A stretch of DNA of 64,000 nucleotides, taken from positions 1 through 64,000 of the forward strand of contig NZ_JODC01000023.1 of assembly GCF_000720765.1 (NCBI RefSeq), read 5' to 3'. The translations under genes were made by a program, and so were the position numbers. Under the pieces are notes generated by a model. That model was not told where the DNA came from. It did no database searches and saw nothing but the letters and a program-made list of their open reading frames with translations. Source of the DNA: Streptomyces sp. NRRL S-646 (lineage in GTDB: Bacteria; Actinomycetota; Actinomycetes; Streptomycetales; Streptomycetaceae). Shown here in pieces: positions 7,575-15,324 of this stretch; positions within the stretch are counted from its first letter, which is position 1, and the number at the start of each line of letters is the position of its first letter.

Positions 7575-8828
7575 TCAGCTCCCGGCCGGGACGACGGTGC
7601 CGAAGGAGGCTGCGGCGATCTGCTGGATGTAGCGCATCTCGGTGCCGTCGAGGTTGTCGGGGTTGAGGGAGTAGACGATCTTGCGGGAGAGGTCGCGGGT
7701 CGCGAAGACGCCGCTGGTGCAGCCGGGGCGGGAGCCGGTCTTGCCCCAGACCACGACTCCGTTGGAGGCCTCGACCCGCATCAGGCCCATGGTCATGCAG
7801 GCCCGGCCGGCGTCCGTCCGGGTGCGGCACTGGCTGCTGTGGTAGCTGGGGACGTCGGGAACCGCGAAGAGCTCGGCCTGCTGGGCCGGCGGAAGGAGAC
7901 GGCCGCGGAACAGCTGGGTCATGAAGCGGTCGAGGTCGGCGGGGGTGGAGATCATGCCGCCCTCGGCCCAGGGCCAGGGGCTCTGCTCGGTGACGTCCAC
8001 CGGGTGCCTGGTGCCGTCCGCGGACTTGACCATCAGGTAGCCGTGCGCGTGCGGGCCGGGCAGGGTCGGGTCGTCCGCGTCGGGGACGTAGGTGTCGTGC
8101 AGGCCGAGGGGGCGGGTGATCCGGGACTGCACCTCGTGGGCGAAGGTATGCCCGGTGATCTTCTCGATCAGCACGCCGGCGACGTAGTAGTTCATGCCGT
8201 TGTACTGCTGCGCGGTGCCCGGCGCGAACTGCATCGGCTGACCGGCCATCAGGTCGATCACCCGCTGCGGGGTGAAGCTCTTCAGACGGTTGGCGGCGAA
8301 CCATTCGGGGCTGCCGTCGCCGAAGTCCGGGCTGTCGGCCGCGCGCGGCAGGCCGCTGGTGTGGTTGAGCAGCTGAGCCACGGTGACCGGCGGAAGGTCC
8401 GCCGGCAGCACGCCCGGCAGGTAGTGCTGGACGGGGGTGTCCAGGTCGATCCGGTGCTCGGCGGCGAGTTGGAGCACGACGGTCGCCGTGAAGACCTTGG
8501 AGATGCTGCCGATCCGGAAGTGCCCGTTGCGCGGGACGCCCTGGCCGGTCTCCAGGTCGCCCACGCCCGAGGTGCCCGACCAGTGGCCCGCACTGCCGGT
8601 GATCCGCAGCAGCGCGCCGGTGACGTCCGCGCTGGGCAGACCGCCGATGGCCGCCCTGAGCTCGACCGGGTCGAGTGCGGGCAGCGGGGTTCTGGCCGCC
8701 GAAGTCGCAGGCGCCGCAGCCGGGATCGCGGCGGAGGCGGGGGCGGCCACGCTCACGGCGAGGGCGGCCAGCACGGCGCCGGCTGCTGCCACGGTGGACC
8801 AACGGGTACGACGCACGGAGCAGTTCAC
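7575..8828 (-). CDS. Secreted serine hydrolase of the beta-lactamase/DD-peptidase class
   Basis: A 417-residue exported serine hydrolase of the class C beta-lactamase / D-Ala-D-Ala carboxypeptidase fold. The GTG start at 8828 has GGGAG 9 nt upstream and is followed by RRTR and a hydrophobic signal peptide ending near APASA. The active-site set is complete: SISK (nucleophile Ser, Lys), YNGMNYY (Tyr-x-Asn) and GKTGS. LLNHTSGLPR and PLGLHDTY are typical of the family. It may trim peptidoglycan stem peptides or hydrolyse esters or D-amino-acid peptides; the substrate cannot be decided. It is transcribed alone, away from a promoter region that contains repeated TCAGGGT boxes. Confidence 0.9.
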   Translation of the reverse strand: MNCSVRRTRWSTVAAAGAVLAALAVSVAAPASAAIPAAAPATSAARTPLPALDPVELRAAIGGLPSADVTGALLRITGSAGHWSGTSGVGDLETGQGVPRNGHFRIGSISKVFTATVVLQLAAEHRIDLDTPVQHYLPGVLPADLPPVTVAQLLNHTSGLPRAADSPDFGDGSPEWFAANRLKSFTPQRVIDLMAGQPMQFAPGTAQQYNGMNYYVAGVLIEKITGHTFAHEVQSRITRPLGLHDTYVPDADDPTLPGPHAHGYLMVKSADGTRHPVDVTEQSPWPWAEGGMISTPADLDRFMTQLFRGRLLPPAQQAELFAVPDVPSYHSSQCRTRTDAGRACMTMGLMRVEASNGVVVWGKTGSRPGCTSGVFATRDLSRKIVYSLNPDNLDGTEMRYIQQIAAASFGTVVPAGS

Positions 8829-8943
8829 GGCAGAGCTCTCCCAGGGTGGCGGTCGGACCGGCGAACGTCCGGCCCGACCACGAGTCTCCTGCGCCCCGGC
8901 AGCCCCGTTCATCGGGAGCGTCCCCGAGTAACCCCTCACCACA

Positions 8944-8984
8944 CCCTGACAACTGATTCGGGGTCAGGGTCATACCTGATCAGG
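8944..8984. promoter_or_regulatory. Inverted repeat plus palindrome upstream of the serine hydrolase
   Basis: CCCTGAC (8944-8950) and GTCAGGG (8963-8969) form a 7-bp inverted repeat, followed by the palindrome CCTGATCAGG (8975-8984). TCAGGGT occurs twice, 16 bp apart. The elements lie 116-156 bp upstream of the serine hydrolase start. A TTGTCA with TACTCG 16 nt further on overlaps the inner arm and could be its promoter. The site may be an operator; the regulator is unknown. Confidence 0.4.
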
Positions 8985-9016
8985 GTGACCGGGCCTGCAC
9001 AGCGGATTTCAACGCC

Positions 9017-9514
9017 CTACCGCTGGAACAGGGCGGTTCCCCGCTCGAAATCGAGAAGTCGTCGTTTTCGGTCCAGGCCGCCGCCGTAGCCCGTGAGGCT
9101 GCCGTTGGCGCCGACGACTCGGTGGCAGGGGACGATGATGCCGATCGGGTTCTTGCCGTTGGCGAGGCCGACCGCGCGGGAGGCGGACGGGTTGCCCAGG
9201 GCGTCGGCCAGGTCGCCGTACGAACAGGTTTCGCCGTAGGGGATCTTGCGGAGTTGGTCCCAGACGGAACGTTGGAACGGCGTTCCGTGCAGGCTGAGTT
9301 CGACGGTGAACTCCTTCAACTCGCCCGCGAAGTAGGCTTCCAGTTGTTCCTCCGTCTCGTCGAAGAGCGTGTCCTCCCGTGCGCCGAAGGACTCCTCCGG
9401 TGGGCGGTGGCGTTGGGCGGTCATGTAGAGGCCGCACAGGACGCCGTTGTCGGCGACGAGGGTGAGGGGGCCGTACGGGCTGTCGATCACGGTGTGGTGT
9501 TTCACGGGGCTCAT
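9017..9514 (-). CDS. ogt: Methylated-DNA--protein-cysteine methyltransferase
   Basis: A 165-residue suicide DNA repair protein that transfers the methyl group of O6-methylguanine (and O4-methylthymine) to its own Cys. The active-site motif IVPCHRVVG is intact, preceded by the DNA-binding helix FQRSVWDQLRKIPYGETCSYGDLA and the Asn hinge LANGKNP. Length and order match Ogt. The gene begins 11 bp after the Ada-AlkA gene stop and on the same strand, so the two form an alkylation-repair operon; induction by methylated Ada is likely by analogy with E. coli. Confidence 0.95.
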   Translation of the reverse strand: MSPVKHHTVIDSPYGPLTLVADNGVLCGLYMTAQRHRPPEESFGAREDTLFDETEEQLEAYFAGELKEFTVELSLHGTPFQRSVWDQLRKIPYGETCSYGDLADALGNPSASRAVGLANGKNPIGIIVPCHRVVGANGSLTGYGGGLDRKRRLLDFERGTALFQR

Positions 9515-9525
9515 CGCGAACGTCC

Positions 9526-11013
9526 TTATACGGGAAGGAAGTTGATCGGGTGGCTGTCGGTCGCCCAGAGGTACTGGACCGCGTACGCCCGCCAGGGGCG
9601 CCAGGCCGCCGCGCGGGCGGTGAGGGCCGACGGGGTGGACGGGAGGCCCAGGTCCTGGGCGGCGCGGCGGATGCCGAGATCCGTGGGGAGGAAGGCGTCG
9701 GGGTCGCCGAGGGCGCGCATGGCGATGACGTCGACCGTCCAGGGTCCGAAGCCGGGGAGGGCGAGGAGCTGGGCGCGGGTTTCGGGCCAGTCGCTCTCCG
9801 GGCCCAAGTGGACGGTTCCGTCGGCGAGTTGGCGTACCAGGGTGGTGAAGGTCGTGCGACGGGTGCGGGGCATGGCCAGGGACTCGGGATCGAGGGCGGC
9901 GAGTGCTTCGGGGGTGGGGAAGAGGTGGGTGAGGCCGCCCTCGGGGTCGTCGATCGGGTCGCCGTGCGCCATGACCAGGCGGGAGGCGTGGGTGCGGGCA
10001 GCGGCCGTGGAGACCTGCTGACCGAGTACGGCCCGTACGGCGAACTCCGCCTCGTCGACCGTGCGCGGGACGCGTCGGCCTGGGGCCTTGTCGACCAGCG
10101 GGGCGAGCAGGGGGTCCGTGCGGAGCTGGTCGTCGATCGCGACCGGGTCGGCGTCCAGGTCGAGCATGCGGCGGCAGCGGCTGATGGCGACGGGCAGGTC
10201 GCGCAGATCGCTGAGGGTGAGGCGGCAGGCGATGTGGTCGGGCTCGGGGGCCAGGGTGGCGATGCCGTGGCCGTAGGGAAGGCGGAGGGTGCGGCGGTAG
10301 GCGCCGTCCCGCCACTCCTCCACGCCGGGTACGGCGGTGGCGGCGAGGTGGCCGAAGAGGTTCTCGGGGTTGAGGGGGGTGCGGAACGGCAGGCGGAGGG
10401 TGAGCGTGCCCGGCGTGGCGGACTGGGGGTTCCTCTTCTTGGGCAGCCGGGCCCGCAGTTCGCTCGGGGCGAGCGCGAAGACCTCGCGCACGGTGTCGTT
10501 GAAGGTGCGGATCGAGGAGAAGCCGGCGGCGAAGGCGATCTCTGCCATGGGGAGGACGGTCGTCTCGATCAACAGGCGTGCCGTCTGTGCGCGTTGGGCG
10601 CGGGCAAGCGCGAGCGGGCCGGCGCCTAGTTCGGCGAGCAGCTGGCGTTCGATCTGGCGGGTGCTGTAGCCGAGGCGGGCGGCGAGGCCTGGGACGCCGT
10701 CGCGGTCCACGACGCCGTCGGCGATCAGGCGCATGGCGCGGGCCACGAGGTCGGCGCGCTGGTTCCACTCCGGGGAGCCGGGGCTGGTGTCGGGGCGGCA
10801 GCGCTTGCAGGCCCGGAATCCGGCCTGCTGGCAGGCGGCCGCGCTCGGGTAGAAGGTCATGTTCTCGGGCTTGGGCGGTACCACCGGGCAGCTGGGCCGG
10901 CAGTAGATGCGGGTGGTCAGGACCGCCGTGAAGAACCAGCCGTCGAAGCGGGCGTCCTTGGACTGGACTGCGCGTACGCAGCGCTCTCGGTCGGTGTGCA
11001 TCCCGTTCTGCAT
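9526..11013 (-). CDS. alkA: Ada methyl-phosphotriester sensor fused to AlkA DNA glycosylase
   Basis: A 495-residue fusion. The N-terminal Ada zinc domain has Cys38, Cys42, Cys69 and Cys72 at the same numbers as E. coli Ada; Cys38 is the expected acceptor of methyl groups from phosphotriesters. An AraC-type DNA-binding region follows (LGYSTRQIERQLLAELG, AEIAFAAGFSSIRTFND, ~residues 95-185). The C-terminal half is AlkA: an N-terminal sheet domain, then a helix-hairpin-helix LLALPGFGPWTVDVIAMRAL with the catalytic Asp in PTDLG, which excises 3-methyladenine and related bases. The O6-methylguanine transferase part of E. coli Ada is absent and is supplied by the downstream Ogt. ATG 11013 was chosen because translation from it gives the canonical Ada numbering; its ribosome site is weak. 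Confidence 0.93.
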   Translation of the reverse strand: MQNGMHTDRERCVRAVQSKDARFDGWFFTAVLTTRIYCRPSCPVVPPKPENMTFYPSAAACQQAGFRACKRCRPDTSPGSPEWNQRADLVARAMRLIADGVVDRDGVPGLAARLGYSTRQIERQLLAELGAGPLALARAQRAQTARLLIETTVLPMAEIAFAAGFSSIRTFNDTVREVFALAPSELRARLPKKRNPQSATPGTLTLRLPFRTPLNPENLFGHLAATAVPGVEEWRDGAYRRTLRLPYGHGIATLAPEPDHIACRLTLSDLRDLPVAISRCRRMLDLDADPVAIDDQLRTDPLLAPLVDKAPGRRVPRTVDEAEFAVRAVLGQQVSTAAARTHASRLVMAHGDPIDDPEGGLTHLFPTPEALAALDPESLAMPRTRRTTFTTLVRQLADGTVHLGPESDWPETRAQLLALPGFGPWTVDVIAMRALGDPDAFLPTDLGIRRAAQDLGLPSTPSALTARAAAWRPWRAYAVQYLWATDSHPINFLPV

Positions 11014-11136
11014 GCGTCCAGCATCAGCGATGGGCAGGACGGAGGCTGGCGAGAATCCGACATCAAGGTGGTGTGGGCTGGACCGGTCCGGATCACCCCC
11101 TCCTCTGCACGGTACGCGGTGGGTACGCTGCCCTCC

Positions 11137-12306
11137 ATGGACCGTGGACGGCAGCGACCGATGTGGCCGCTGTACGCGGCGGGGTTCACCACCGCCTTCG
11201 GGGCGCACGGTATCGCCGCGAACCTAGGGGGTGCCGGAAAGGGCGCGGTCACCTCGCTGCTCGTCCTGGGCGGCCTGCTCGCGCTCTATGACGGTGCGGA
11301 GGTCGTGCTGAAGCCGGTGTTCGGCACGGTGGCCGACCGGGTCGGGGCGCGGCCGGTGCTGCTCGGCGGGCTGGTGGCCTTCGCCGCCGCGTCCGCGGTG
11401 TACGTCCTCGCGGACAGCCCGGGGTGGCTGTGGGCGGCGCGGCTCGGGCAGGGGGCGGCGGCGTCCGCGTTCTCGCCGGCCGCGTCCGCGCTGGTGGCGC
11501 GACTCAATCCCGCGGCCAAGCACGGGCGGGTCTTCGGGAGTTACGGCTTCTACAAGTCCGTCGGCTACACGCTCGGGCCACTGATCGGCGGGGTGCTGGT
11601 GTGGGCGGGCGAGCTGCGGCTGCTGTTCGCCGTGCTGGCGGTCCTCGGTGCCGCCGTTGCGGTGTGGGCCCTGGTCGCCGTACCCGTCGTAGCGCCGCTT
11701 CCGCGGGCCCGGCAGACCGTGCTGGATCTGGCGCGGCGGCTGACGGACCCGGCGTTTCTCGTGCCGACGGCCGCGCTCGCGGGGGCCACCGCCGCGCTGT
11801 CGGCCGGGGTGGGCTTTCTCCCGGTGTCCGGTGCGGTGGCGGGGTTCGGGACGGTGGCGACGGGTGCCGCGGTGTCGGTGCTGGCCGCCTGCGCGGCGGT
11901 CGTGCAGCCGCGTGCCGGGCGGGCCTTGGACGCGGGGCGGCTCACCGCAAGCACCGGGCTCACCGCCGGGCTGCTGCTCGCGGCGACCGGTCTGGCCTGC
12001 GCGATGCTGCCCGGCCTGACCGGCGTCCTGCTCGCCGCCGCCCTCATCGGCACCGGCACGGGCCTGATCACCCCACTGGGCTTCGCGACCCTGGCCTCGG
12101 CGCCCCCGCAGGAACGGCTCGGGCAGACGATGGGCGCGGCGGAACTCGGGCGCGAACTGGGGGATGCGGGCGGGCCGTTGCTGGTGGCGGGGGTGGCAGC
12201 CGCTGCGACCCTGACGTACGGGTTCGGGGCGCTGGCGGTGGTGACGGCGTGCCTGGCGGTGGGAGTTGTGGCGGGGGTACGGAGGGCGACGGCAGGGGCG
12301 CGCTGA
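11137..12306 (+). CDS. MFS transporter
   Basis: A 389-residue integral membrane protein with about 12 hydrophobic segments and the MFS loop motif GTVADRVGARPVLLGG between segments 2 and 3. RLGQGAAASAFSPAASALVARL and GSYGFYKSVGYTLGPLIGG match the fourth and fifth helices of the drug-exporter branch. The substrate is unknown. The ATG at 11137 starts the protein just before the first membrane segment. The gene is divergent from the Ada-AlkA gene (123-bp shared upstream region) and convergent with an M56 protease gene, so it stands alone. Confidence 0.88.
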   Translation: MDRGRQRPMWPLYAAGFTTAFGAHGIAANLGGAGKGAVTSLLVLGGLLALYDGAEVVLKPVFGTVADRVGARPVLLGGLVAFAAASAVYVLADSPGWLWAARLGQGAAASAFSPAASALVARLNPAAKHGRVFGSYGFYKSVGYTLGPLIGGVLVWAGELRLLFAVLAVLGAAVAVWALVAVPVVAPLPRARQTVLDLARRLTDPAFLVPTAALAGATAALSAGVGFLPVSGAVAGFGTVATGAAVSVLAACAAVVQPRAGRALDAGRLTASTGLTAGLLLAATGLACAMLPGLTGVLLAAALIGTGTGLITPLGFATLASAPPQERLGQTMGAAELGRELGDAGGPLLVAGVAAAATLTYGFGALAVVTACLAVGVVAGVRRATAGAR

Positions 12307-12346
12307 GGCGAGCGCCAGTCCGCCATCAGGCCGGGGCGCGTCCGCC

Positions 12347-13234
12347 TTACGTCAGCACGCTCCCCAGAAGCTGCAGCAGATCCCCCGTGGCGTCCGCCGC
12401 GCCGAGTGCGGGCAGGACTCCGAGGGCCAGTACCGCCGCGGCGATCCGGCGCAGGTGGGGCGGCGGGGCCGTCTGCAGGGCGGCGACGCGGCGGGTGACG
12501 GCGCGGTCGGAGAAGTGCAGTGCGCAGCCGGGGCGGTGTGCGACAAGGGCGGCTCGGGCCAGGGCCTGCGCCGTGGTCCGGCGGTCGCCGACCGCGGTGG
12601 CGGCCTGTTCGTCGGCCCAGCGCTCCACCAGGTAGGCGACCGTCGTCCGTACCGGCACGAGCAGCGGGTTCGCCGCCGCGGCGAGGGTGACCGCGTGGAC
12701 GAGCAGGGAGTGGCGGTGGGCGAGGTGGGCGCGCTCGTGGGCGAGCAGCACGCGGCGTTCGGCGGGGCGCAGGGCCGCGAGCATGGCGGAGGTGACCAGG
12801 ATCCGGCCCGGGGTTCCGGGCACCGCGAACGCCTGCGCGGTCGGTGAGGCCGCCACGACGAGTTCGGTGCCGTCCGGGTGGCCCTCGCACAGGCGGCGCA
12901 GGGTGCGGCGGGTGGCGCGTTCGGCGCGGACCGCCCGCAGGACCCGGCAGGCGGCGACCGCGAGAACCACGAGCGCGGCGAGCGCGACGACTTCGGGGAC
13001 CGGATCGGGCAGCACCTTGCCGTCCTCACGGGCGTCGGCGACGACCGGCGGCGCCTCGTCGACGAGCGTGACGGTCAGCAGGACCAGCGCCCAGGTGGTG
13101 GCGCCCGCGGCGAGGACGGCGGCCGCGGTCAGGGCCCGGGCCGCCGGAGCGGGCGCGAGGCGCAGGCCGACCTGCGGGCTGACGATGGCGAGCAGCAGGG
13201 ACAGCAGGAGCGGGGTGTAGACGTCGATCCTCAT
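12347..13234 (-). CDS. M56-family membrane metalloprotease (BlaR1-like, no sensor domain)
   Basis: A 295-residue membrane protein of the M56 (BlaR1/MecR1) family. Three or so membrane segments precede the zinc site LLAHERAHLAHRH (HExxH), with ERWADEQAA as the probable third-ligand region. It ends after a last hydrophobic stretch and has no C-terminal penicillin-binding sensor domain, so the signal it responds to is unknown. The ATG at 13234 has GGAG 6 nt upstream. It is 61 bp downstream of the BlaI-type repressor gene on the same strand; in known pairs the protease cleaves the repressor to induce the operon. Confidence 0.88.
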   Translation of the reverse strand: MRIDVYTPLLLSLLLAIVSPQVGLRLAPAPAARALTAAAVLAAGATTWALVLLTVTLVDEAPPVVADAREDGKVLPDPVPEVVALAALVVLAVAACRVLRAVRAERATRRTLRRLCEGHPDGTELVVAASPTAQAFAVPGTPGRILVTSAMLAALRPAERRVLLAHERAHLAHRHSLLVHAVTLAAAANPLLVPVRTTVAYLVERWADEQAATAVGDRRTTAQALARAALVAHRPGCALHFSDRAVTRRVAALQTAPPPHLRRIAAAVLALGVLPALGAADATGDLLQLLGSVLT

Positions 13235-13295
13235 GTCCCGCTCCGCCTCCCCTTCGCCCACTGCTCCCGTTGCCACTGCGCCTGCGGCCGCCGCC

Positions 13296-13679
13296 TCACG
13301 CACCGCTCTCGCCGAGGAGTGCACGCAGCGCGGACTCCTCCGCCGGGCTCAGGCCCGTGACGAACTGCTGGAGGGCGGCTATCGGGTCGGGGCCGCGGTC
13401 CAGGGCCTGGTGCATGGCCTCGGCCGTCATCTGGGCCGCGTTCTTCGCCGGGCGGTAGGCGCCGCGCCGGCCGTCGGCGTCCCGCAGGACGAGGCTCTTG
13501 TCGTGCAGCCGCCGCAGGATCGTGTGCACGGTGTTGTAGGCGAGGTCGCCGCCGAGGTCGGCCTGGATCTCGGCAGGCGTGAGGGCCCGGTCCGTCGCCC
13601 AGAGGGTGGCGAGGACCTCGCTCTCCAGCTCACCGGGGCTGCGTCGCTCGCCCCTGCCGCGGGAAGTCGTGCCTGCCAT
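13296..13679 (-). CDS. BlaI/MecI-type transcriptional repressor
   Basis: A ~127-residue winged-helix repressor. The DNA-binding region (PGELESEVLATLWATDRALTP, IQADLGGDLAYNTVHTILRR) fills residues ~15-75; the rest is the dimerisation helix set (HQALDRGPDPIAALQQFVTG, SPAEESALRALLGE). ATG 13679 is preferred over the GTG three codons earlier. Two TACA...TGTA dyads lie 80-121 bp upstream, in the region shared with the divergent glycosyltransferase gene, so the repressor probably controls both itself and that operon. The M56 protease gene follows in the same operon. Confidence 0.92.
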   Translation of the reverse strand: MAGTTSRGRGERRSPGELESEVLATLWATDRALTPAEIQADLGGDLAYNTVHTILRRLHDKSLVLRDADGRRGAYRPAKNAAQMTAEAMHQALDRGPDPIAALQQFVTGLSPAEESALRALLGESGA

Positions 13680-13758
13680 GGCCACCACCTTACGGTGCGT
13701 AGGGTCCGACGGTCACCAAGTCGCACCGGCCCCTTACCCGCCTCCGGTTCCGCGCCTA

Positions 13759-13773
13759 CCTACAGCCTGTAGG
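13759..13773. promoter_or_regulatory. BlaI-type operator 1
   Basis: Perfect 15-bp palindrome CCTACAGCCTGTAGG (7-bp arms, one central base) with the TACA/TGTA core typical of BlaI/MecI/CopY operators. It lies between the divergent blaI-like gene and the GT-C gene. Confidence 0.8.
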
Positions 13774-13783
13774 GTGAGATCAA

Positions 13784-13800
13784 CCCTACAACTTGTAGGG
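13784..13800. promoter_or_regulatory. BlaI-type operator 2
   Basis: Perfect 17-bp palindrome CCCTACAACTTGTAGGG (8-bp arms) whose centre is 26 bp from that of operator 1, about two and a half helical turns. It ends 15 bp before the ATG of the GT-C gene, so a bound repressor would block initiation of that transcript. Confidence 0.82.
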
Positions 13801-13815
13801 CCGGATGGGTGAACG

Positions 13816-15324
13816 ATGACGAGGACCTCCAACGCCGCTCCGACCCGCGCCACCCGGCACGGGCCGCCGTCGGCCGCCCGGCCTCCATGGCGCTCTGCGG
13901 GCGAGTGGTGGCTCGCGGCCGTGGCGGCGGCCTTCACACTGCTCCAACTCGCCCTGGTGCGGCCCGGGATGGGCCTGGGCTGGGACGAGGCGGTGTACGT
14001 CAGCCAGGTGAGCACGCACGCCCCGGCGGCCTTCTTCAGCGCACCGCGCGCCCGCGGCATCACCCTGCTGGTGGCTCCCCTCGCCTCCTGGTCGTCGTCC
14101 ACCGCGCTGCTGCGGGTGTACTTGGCGGTCCTGTCCGGGCTCGGTCTGTACTGGGCCCTGCGAGCCTGGCGGGGCCTGTTCCCGGTGCGGGTGATCGCGG
14201 TCGGCGGCGCCCTGTTCGCCTCACTGTGGATCACCCTCTTCTACGGCCCGCAGGCCATGCCCAACTACTGGGTGGCCGTGGGCGCGTCGGCCACCGTGGG
14301 CTTCTTCCTGCACGCCCGCTCCGACCGCGGCCGGCGCGGTGCCCTGTGGGGCGTGGCCGCCGGTACGGCACTGATGGCGTGGATGCGGCCCACGGACGCG
14401 GTCTGGGTCACGCTTCCGCTGCTCGCGCTCGTGCTGTGCGTCCGCCCCCACCGCCACCTGCGGCTGCTGACGGCTCTGGTCACCGGCCTTGCGGCGGGGG
14501 CGACCGAGTGGATCGTCGAGGCGTACGTCGACTACGGCGGCGTCGGCGCCCGGCTGGCCGCGGGCTCCCGCATCCAGGGCGGCCTGGGCCTGCACAACGC
14601 CGTCGCCGACCAGCTGCGCAGCCTCGGCGGACGGGCCCTGTGCCGCCCGTGCACGGGGGCGATCGCGAGCCCACCGGTGATCGCCTGGTGGTTCGTCCTC
14701 CCGCTCCTCGCCGCCGCCGCTCTGGTGATCGCGGTACGGGCCCGCCGCACGACGGCCACGCTGCTGCCGCTGGCCTGCGCGGCCACCGCTGCCGTGCCGT
14801 ACCTCTTCCTGATCGGCTACGCCGCACCCCGCTTCCTGCTGCCCGCGTACGCCCTGCTCGCGATCCCGGTCGCGGACGCCCTGGCCCGTCTGGTCACCGC
14901 GCCGAGCGGGCGTTGGCGGACGGTGGCCGTGACGCTGGTGGCCGTGGGGCTCGCGGGCCATCTGGCCGTCCAGTTCGCCGTGTTGGAGCGCGCCGTGTCC
15001 CGAACCACCGCCGAGCACCGGGTCTGGGGCCGTACCGCCGCGGACCTGCGCCGTCTCGGCGTACACCCACCATGCCTGGTCACCGGCGCCGAATCCGTAC
15101 CGGTCGCCTTCGCCGCGGGCTGCGCCTCCGCCCACACCGGCGGCCACGACGCCAACACCACCCCCGCGGAACTCGCCCGAACCGCCCGCCGGATGCCGGT
15201 CGCCCTCCTCACCACGCACCTCGTCCACCCGCCGTCGTACGCCCGCACTTGGCAGCCACACCGCTTGACGGGCGGCTACGCGTACCTCGCTCCCGGCGTC
15301 GTACGGAAGGGCGGGCACGGATGA
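13816..15324 (+). CDS. GT-C-like integral membrane glycosyltransferase
   Basis: A 502-residue protein with about ten hydrophobic segments. The first extracytoplasmic loop carries GWDEAVY, resembling the Asp-Glu motif that GT-C enzymes (ArnT/PMT-like) use with polyprenyl-phosphate sugars. MRPTDAVWV and APRFLLPAYALLAIP between later helices are also typical. The acceptor is unknown. It overlaps the next gene by ATGA and sits directly behind two BlaI-type dyads, so it is probably repressed by the neighbouring BlaI protein. Assignment rests on topology and one motif, hence moderate certainty on activity. Confidence 0.8.
   Translation: MTRTSNAAPTRATRHGPPSAARPPWRSAGEWWLAAVAAAFTLLQLALVRPGMGLGWDEAVYVSQVSTHAPAAFFSAPRARGITLLVAPLASWSSSTALLRVYLAVLSGLGLYWALRAWRGLFPVRVIAVGGALFASLWITLFYGPQAMPNYWVAVGASATVGFFLHARSDRGRRGALWGVAAGTALMAWMRPTDAVWVTLPLLALVLCVRPHRHLRLLTALVTGLAAGATEWIVEAYVDYGGVGARLAAGSRIQGGLGLHNAVADQLRSLGGRALCRPCTGAIASPPVIAWWFVLPLLAAAALVIAVRARRTTATLLPLACAATAAVPYLFLIGYAAPRFLLPAYALLAIPVADALARLVTAPSGRWRTVAVTLVAVGLAGHLAVQFAVLERAVSRTTAEHRVWGRTAADLRRLGVHPPCLVTGAESVPVAFAAGCASAHTGGHDANTTPAELARTARRMPVALLTTHLVHPPSYARTWQPHRLTGGYAYLAPGVVRKGGHG

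Noticed and set aside
12347..13679. Beta-lactamase resistance operon
   Set aside because: BlaI and an M56 protein are present, but the protease lacks the penicillin-binding domain and no beta-lactamase lies in the operon; the serine hydrolase at 7575-8828 has no BlaI dyad.
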